The notes under the pieces are model-generated. The model was given only the letters and a program-made list of their open reading frames with translations, did no database searches and was not told where the DNA came from. Shown here piece after piece: positions 60,019 to 64,000 of a stretch of 64,000 nucleotides of DNA. The position numbers and the translations under genes are program-made. The stretch's first letter is position 1, and each line of letters starts with the position of its first letter. Source of the DNA: an uncultured Verrucomicrobiales bacterium. Its GTDB lineage: Bacteria > Verrucomicrobiota > Verrucomicrobiia > Verrucomicrobiales > Akkermansiaceae. The DNA lies in the NCBI GenBank assembly GCA_937928545.1, contig CALGJQ010000001.1:1-64000 (forward strand), in the 5' to 3' direction.

Positions 60019-60410
60019 GAGGATTTGCGTCTTAAACGACAGCGCTCTTGAATCACCTTCTGCAACTTGAGAGGAGGAATCCCATAAAAGCCCTTCATCT
60101 CAGTTGAAAAGTGGGAGTAGTGCCGAAACCCGAGGTCTTCGGCGATCTCATGGAGGTTGAGACCTTCCTGCATCATTCGCCGTGCTAGGACTGCGCGGTA
60201 CTGACGAAAAAACACTTTCGGCTTCATTCCAACCACTTTGTCGAGAGCCAGCTCAAAATCTCGAACCGATAGCCCAAATTTTTCGGCCACTCCATTCACC
60301 ATAAAGCCCTCATCATAAGCGATTTGCAACACATCACGCCCCTCCCTATCAACAACGTGGTCACCATTGCGGTCGAAGAATGAGTTTGAACTACGTTCGT
60401 TATCGATCAT
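60015..60410 (-). CDS. AraC-family helix-turn-helix regulator (short)
   Basis: A 131-residue protein consisting mainly of an AraC/XylS DNA-binding domain. The two helix-turn-helix units are [20 protein letters not shown] with [18 protein letters not shown], and [31 protein letters not shown], the second being the conserved C-terminal AraC pattern. No ligand-binding domain is present, only a ~30-residue lead. It is divergent from the PhcB-like gene across a 97-base region containing a palindrome, so it may regulate the signalling module. Confidence 0.88.
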   Translation of the reverse strand: MIDNERSSNSFFDRNGDHVVDREGRDVLQIAYDEGFMVNGVAEKFGLSVRDFELALDKVVGMKPKVFFRQYRAVLARRMMQEGLNLHEIAEDLGFRHYSHFSTEMKGFYGIPPLKLQKVIQERCRLRRKSS

Positions 60411-60453
60411 GATGGAAACTCCTAAAAGCCCCCTAGCTTACTCAGTCATATTG

Positions 60454-60468
60454 ATTATGCAACATAAT
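60454..60468. promoter_or_regulatory. Palindrome between the AraC-type and PhcB-like genes
   Basis: ATTATG-CAA-CATAAT is a perfect 6-3-6 palindrome, 43-57 bases from the AraC-type start and 40-54 bases from the PhcB-like start. A strong AGAAGGGG ribosome-binding site (about 60492-60499) precedes the PhcB-like ATG. The palindrome may bind the divergent regulator. Confidence 0.35.
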
Positions 60469-60507
60469 ATTTATCATTTTGCACAAAAATCTAGAAGGGG
60501 ATAATTC

Positions 60508-61926
60508 ATGGCCGCAACACTCACCCACCTCAACACAACCGTTGCCTGTAAAAATAGTCAAGGCCAGCAGATCGCAGCAAACGTCCTCCGACTCCGCCGA
60601 TACTCGGCGACCTTTGAAGTTTACAACCCCTTCAGCCTTCTCCAACTCTCCGAAGTTCTCAAAGGCTTTCAAATCCGCCTCAATGATCGCGTCATCTACT
60701 CCGGCGACGCGATCGTTTCAAATTTGGTCAATACTGGGATCCTCCTCATCTGCGAAGTTACTCTCAATGATGCTTGGCTAGACATTGATTTTCTTTCAGA
60801 TCGAGAAGGCTCTCTCTCTCTTGGAGACCAATTTTCTAACTTCCTCGGTGAATGGAGATCTGCCAACACCGTAGACCCAAAATTTAAACTGATCACGGCT
60901 GATCTTCAAAGCCTCCTCGTTGGAGTTCAACGTTGGATGGAACACGCCGATATCGGACTCCGAACCTCAACTGCTGAAGAGCTGATGGAATTAGAGGTCA
61001 AGACTCTTACTGGCCTAGAAAGCCAACTTTCGGAACAAGTCCATGAGGCCATGGCAAGTTTTGAAATCGCAGCTCGAAACGTTTCTCCTGACGACCAATC
61101 TGCTCACAAATTTTACGTCCGTCGGCAAATTCATCCTCTCGTGCTTTGCTCTCCTTTCGCATATCGAACTTTCTATAAGCCACTGGGCTACGCAGGTGAC
61201 TACGAGATGGTTAACATGATGTTACGTTCGCCCTATGAAGGAGCTTCCCTCTTTGCAAAGTCGATCAATTGCGCATTCCTAAAAACTCCTCCTGTCGAAG
61301 CTCATCGAAATCGCATTGCGTATCTAAAAAATCTTCTTTGTGAAACGGCTGAGCAAGGAAGATCCAGAAAAGTTCGAATTCTAAATCTGGGATGCGGACC
61401 TGCGCACGAAATCCAAGCATTCCTCAGAGATTCAGCCTTGTCCGATTTTTGCGAATTCACTCTTCTCGATTTCAATGATGAAACGATCAAGTTTACGGGC
61501 GAAGTTCTAAATGATCTCAAGCATAGCCACAATCGTGAGGCCTCCATCAATACGATCAAACGTTCCGTCCACCAATTACTCAAACAAGGAAATACCGGTG
61601 ATGCCGTCATGGATTGGGATAGCTACGACCTCGTCTACTGTGCAGGTCTCTTTGACTACCTTTCCCAGAAAGTCTGCCGACGACTCACTGACATTTTTTA
61701 CAAATTAGCGAAGCCTGGAGCCCGCGTTGTCATCACAAATGTTTCATCGACAAACCCCAGTATCGGTTGGATGGAGTTTTTGCTCGAATGGAATTTGGTT
61801 TATCGAAACAACGATGAGATGCTGGACTTAGTGCCAAGGATGAATGAAAGCTCAGGGACAAAAATCATCTCCGATAATACTGGCGTTAACCTCTTCCTCG
61901 AAATCGAAAAACCAAGCTCCAAATGA
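60508..61926 (+). CDS. PhcB-like SAM-dependent methyltransferase (3-hydroxy fatty acid methyl ester synthesis)
   Basis: A 472-residue protein. Residues 1-110 resemble a PilZ-like domain (VLRLRRYSATFEVYNPF through GILLICEV), followed by a helical region. A class I methyltransferase domain then carries motif I in VRILNLGCGPAHEIQAFL near residue 293, TLLDFNDETI, and LVYCAGLFDYLSQKV. The layout with RQIHPLVLCSPFAYRTFYKP and the GYAGDYEMVNMM stretch matches proteins annotated as extracellular factor 3-hydroxypalmitic acid methyl ester synthases, i.e. PhcB of Ralstonia. It overlaps the next gene, a Phc-type sensor kinase, by ATGA. Codons are less NNC-biased than in the preceding genes. The actual product is unproven. 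Confidence 0.8.
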   Translation: MAATLTHLNTTVACKNSQGQQIAANVLRLRRYSATFEVYNPFSLLQLSEVLKGFQIRLNDRVIYSGDAIVSNLVNTGILLICEVTLNDAWLDIDFLSDREGSLSLGDQFSNFLGEWRSANTVDPKFKLITADLQSLLVGVQRWMEHADIGLRTSTAEELMELEVKTLTGLESQLSEQVHEAMASFEIAARNVSPDDQSAHKFYVRRQIHPLVLCSPFAYRTFYKPLGYAGDYEMVNMMLRSPYEGASLFAKSINCAFLKTPPVEAHRNRIAYLKNLLCETAEQGRSRKVRILNLGCGPAHEIQAFLRDSALSDFCEFTLLDFNDETIKFTGEVLNDLKHSHNREASINTIKRSVHQLLKQGNTGDAVMDWDSYDLVYCAGLFDYLSQKVCRRLTDIFYKLAKPGARVVITNVSSTNPSIGWMEFLLEWNLVYRNNDEMLDLVPRMNESSGTKIISDNTGVNLFLEIEKPSSK

Positions 61927-64000
61927 AGCTAGTGGAGGCAAAGAAAGTCGACAACGAACGAGGCCTGTGGCTCGAATTCGAAAAGAGTGAAATTGAAACG
62001 CAAAAGCTTCAATTGAAACGGACCATCTTGTTTGCCTCTTGCTTTTCACTCTTAGGCTTTGTCCTCGATTTCCTAATCTACCCAGAATTTGTCGTCCAAT
62101 TCTTCATCTCGCGCTGTGTTGTCGTTGCTCTCATACTAGCTACCTTTATTCCACTACGCTTCAACCCAACACCCAATTTTCTTAGACTGCTTAGTCATTG
62201 GCCTGTCTCTGTCCCGATCCTGACGATCATGTTCTTCATCACCTATGCTCAGGATGGTGGATCTACTTACTACGCAGGATTGAATCTCGTTCTTGTTGGT
62301 GCCTCTCTCATCCTACGGTGGCGCTTTATTGACTCAGTCATTAACGCAAGTCTATGCTTAGTGACCTACTTGGTATTTGCCCTATCGCTACCAGGCGACA
62401 AAGCTGCTATTCTAACCAACGCCTTCTTTGTCATGGTCACGGCTGTCTTCGCATGTGCAGGCACCTTTTTCTACTCTCGCCTCCGTTATCAAGAATTCCT
62501 TCTTCGTCACCAACTTGACGCCAACCGCCAAGAACTCCAAGAAAACAACGCGAAACTTCAGGCGCTTGATGAAGCTAAAACACGCTTCTTCGCAAACATC
62601 AGCCACGAACTCCGAACTCCTCTCACCTTAATCCTCGGACCAGTTGAGCAATTGAAGACCCTCCCTTCCCTGCAAGCGGATCCCAAAGCAAGCAGTACCA
62701 TCGAAACCCTTTCAGAAAACGGTTACCGCCTTCTGCGACTCATCAATGATCTCCTTGACCTTGTCCGACTCGATACCGGCGACGTCCCACTCCGCCCCGA
62801 AAATCTCAACCTCCCAAAATTCCTCGACCTTCTCGGAGTCAGCCTCCGTCCTATGGCTGACACTCAGCAAATTGCCCTGAGTATCGAAAGCGACATGAGT
62901 AAAAACCCTGTCCAATACTACGACCGCGACATGCTCGAAAAAGTGGTTCTTAATCTCAGTATCAATGCTCTCAAATTCACGCCTGCCGGGGGCAAAGTGA
63001 CCTTAAGCCTTAGCGAAGAGGACGAGTGCTTCGTCCTCACCGTCTCTGATACCGGAAAAGGAATGAGTGAAGAAGACCTCGGGCGAATTTTTGAGCGATT
63101 CTGGCAAGCCGACGCATCGTCAAAGCGCAAAGCAAGAGGCACCGGAATCGGCCTCGCCTTAGTAAAAAGTCTGACTGAAAGTTTGGATGGAAAAATTGAT
63201 GTCAAATCAAGCCTCGGAGCAGGGACCACTTTCACCCTTCGCTTCCCAAATGTCTTTCCTTCAAGCGGACAAGACGCAATCGAAACTGAATCTAGCAAAG
63301 AACTCATTGCCGATGAGTTTGACGCTCTTCACGAAAAAGCCCGTCTCGCCGCCGCCAGTCCGCAACAACATCAAACAGCCCAGGCTGCCAGTCAAAACCC
63401 TTCCGTCCGCTCCAATAATGGAACTCCTCAGGTTCTCGTCATCGATGACGAATCCGGCATGCGCCAGTTCATCGTCTCGCAACTCGAGGACTACCAAATT
63501 CTTGAAGCGTCAGATGGAAAACAAGGTTGGGAGCTCGCCAAGCAACACTTGCCCGACTTGATTGTCCTCGACTTCATGATGCCCGAAATGGACGGAATGG
63601 AAGTGTGTCGCCTTCTCCGAGATCACCAGCCCACATCTCGCATTCCCATCGTACTTGTCACCGCTCATGCGGGAGATGCGCCCCGCTTAGAAGCTCTTAA
63701 TGCTGGCGTAAATGACTTTCTCACCAAGCCCTTCTCATCAGTCGAACTCCGTGCCCGTGTTCGCAACCTTCTCATTTCTGTCCAATACGAACGCGATATT
63801 GCCGAAAGTAATACCAGCCTGACCCACGCTCTCGAACAGCTTCAGGAGAACGAAGAACAACTCGTTCGTGCAGAAAAGCTCACTTCACTTGGTCGCATGA
63901 GCGCGGGCATCGTCCACGAGGTTAACAATCCTCTCAACTATGCCAAAACCTCGATCCACTTACTAAAAAGCTACCGCGATCTCATTCCGGCTGAAGAACA
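61923..64000 (+). CDS. PhcS/PhcR-like fused hybrid sensor histidine kinase (runs off window)
   Basis: The frame starts at ATG 61923 within the stop of the methyltransferase gene and is open to the window end (692 codons seen). An N-terminal domain of about six transmembrane helices contains AQDGGSTYYAGLNLVLVGAS, a pattern shared with PhcS/CqsS-type autoinducer sensors. A first histidine kinase follows, FFANISHELRTPLTLILGP (His228), with N, G1 and G2 boxes (LNLSINALKFTP, DTGKGMSEEDLGRIF, GTGIGLALVKSL). Then comes a receiver domain (phosphorylated Asp550 in LIVLDFMMPEMDG, Lys in LTKPFSS) and the start of a second kinase, LGRMSAGIVHEVNNPLNYAK (His665). In Ralstonia these parts are two proteins, PhcS and PhcR. 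The C-terminus is outside the window. Confidence 0.85.
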   Translation, partial: MKLVEAKKVDNERGLWLEFEKSEIETQKLQLKRTILFASCFSLLGFVLDFLIYPEFVVQFFISRCVVVALILATFIPLRFNPTPNFLRLLSHWPVSVPILTIMFFITYAQDGGSTYYAGLNLVLVGASLILRWRFIDSVINASLCLVTYLVFALSLPGDKAAILTNAFFVMVTAVFACAGTFFYSRLRYQEFLLRHQLDANRQELQENNAKLQALDEAKTRFFANISHELRTPLTLILGPVEQLKTLPSLQADPKASSTIETLSENGYRLLRLINDLLDLVRLDTGDVPLRPENLNLPKFLDLLGVSLRPMADTQQIALSIESDMSKNPVQYYDRDMLEKVVLNLSINALKFTPAGGKVTLSLSEEDECFVLTVSDTGKGMSEEDLGRIFERFWQADASSKRKARGTGIGLALVKSLTESLDGKIDVKSSLGAGTTFTLRFPNVFPSSGQDAIETESSKELIADEFDALHEKARLAAASPQQHQTAQAASQNPSVRSNNGTPQVLVIDDESGMRQFIVSQLEDYQILEASDGKQGWELAKQHLPDLIVLDFMMPEMDGMEVCRLLRDHQPTSRIPIVLVTAHAGDAPRLEALNAGVNDFLTKPFSSVELRARVRNLLISVQYERDIAESNTSLTHALEQLQENEEQLVRAEKLTSLGRMSAGIVHEVNNPLNYAKTSIHLLKSYRDLIPAEE

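Overview
The window looks like a chromosomal segment of a member of the Verrucomicrobiota, probably a Verrucomicrobiales-type heterotroph. This is inferred from the gene families present: a DUF1552 Tat protein, SHD1-type and giant PPC-repeat secreted proteins, a very large Verru_Chthon-type prepilin protein, MCCFS-type hypothetical proteins and a SufCBD operon headed by a Fur-family gene. Most genes have a coding strand rich in NNC codons, which creates many long but spurious antisense frames. No rRNA, tRNA, CRISPR array, prophage or transposase was recognised.

Layout. 1-9.2 kb (minus strand): the start of a DUF1552 protein, a secreted SHD1/hydrolase-like protein, an M50-type membrane protease and a 2137-residue lipoprotein built of about 13 PPC-like repeats. 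9.3-13.7 kb (minus): fur-like, sufC, sufB, a 69-residue ORF, a nucleotidyltransferase and sufD, so a toxin-antitoxin-like pair sits inside the Fe-S assembly operon. 13.9-18.8 kb: serine hydrolase, secreted protein, secretin-like lipoprotein, parvulin, CPBP protease and SGNH hydrolase. 19-23 kb: a Wzz-like protein, a BlaI-type repressor and an M56 (BlaR1-type) protease whose sensor region looks Wzz/GumC-like. 23-33 kb: DUF2891, DUF3147, a lipoprotein, two cysteine-poor thioredoxin-fold proteins, the giant prepilin-like protein, an MCCFS protein and an alkyltransferase.

33.2-33.7 kb holds two tandem copies of an unidentified structured RNA, each ending in its own intrinsic terminator, directly ahead of a MATE efflux gene. 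35-42 kb (minus): a PQQ-type propeller lipoprotein and a LuxE-like / aldehyde dehydrogenase / Fe-alcohol dehydrogenase set that could reduce an acid to an alcohol. That set is interrupted by a four-helix-bundle gene flanked by 39-nt inverted repeats. A phosphatase, an MmcQ/YjbR protein and a lipoprotein follow. 42.6-46.6 kb: HAD phosphatase, ApbE and two PilT-type ATPases. 46.8-52.7 kb (minus): a TPR-like protein, a 1024-residue FtsX-type permease and a DsbD-family thiol reductase. 52.9-60 kb: a glycosidase-glycosyltransferase fusion, Fic, QueA, a SWIM/SNF2 helicase, VF530 and an AraC regulator. 60.5-64 kb: a PhcB-like methyltransferase, translationally coupled to a fused PhcS/PhcR-like hybrid histidine kinase that runs off the window.

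The most interesting observations are four. (1) The dsbD-type gene has an in-frame UGA exactly at the first cysteine of its C-terminal CxxC motif, with a SECIS-like hairpin downstream, so it is a candidate selenoprotein. (2) A Phc-type (3-hydroxy fatty acid methyl ester) quorum-sensing module appears to be present outside the Proteobacteria, with sensor and regulator fused. (3) The tandem structured RNA ahead of the MATE gene. (4) The BlaI/M56/Wzz-like signalling module. All assignments come from reading motifs by eye; no database search was possible.
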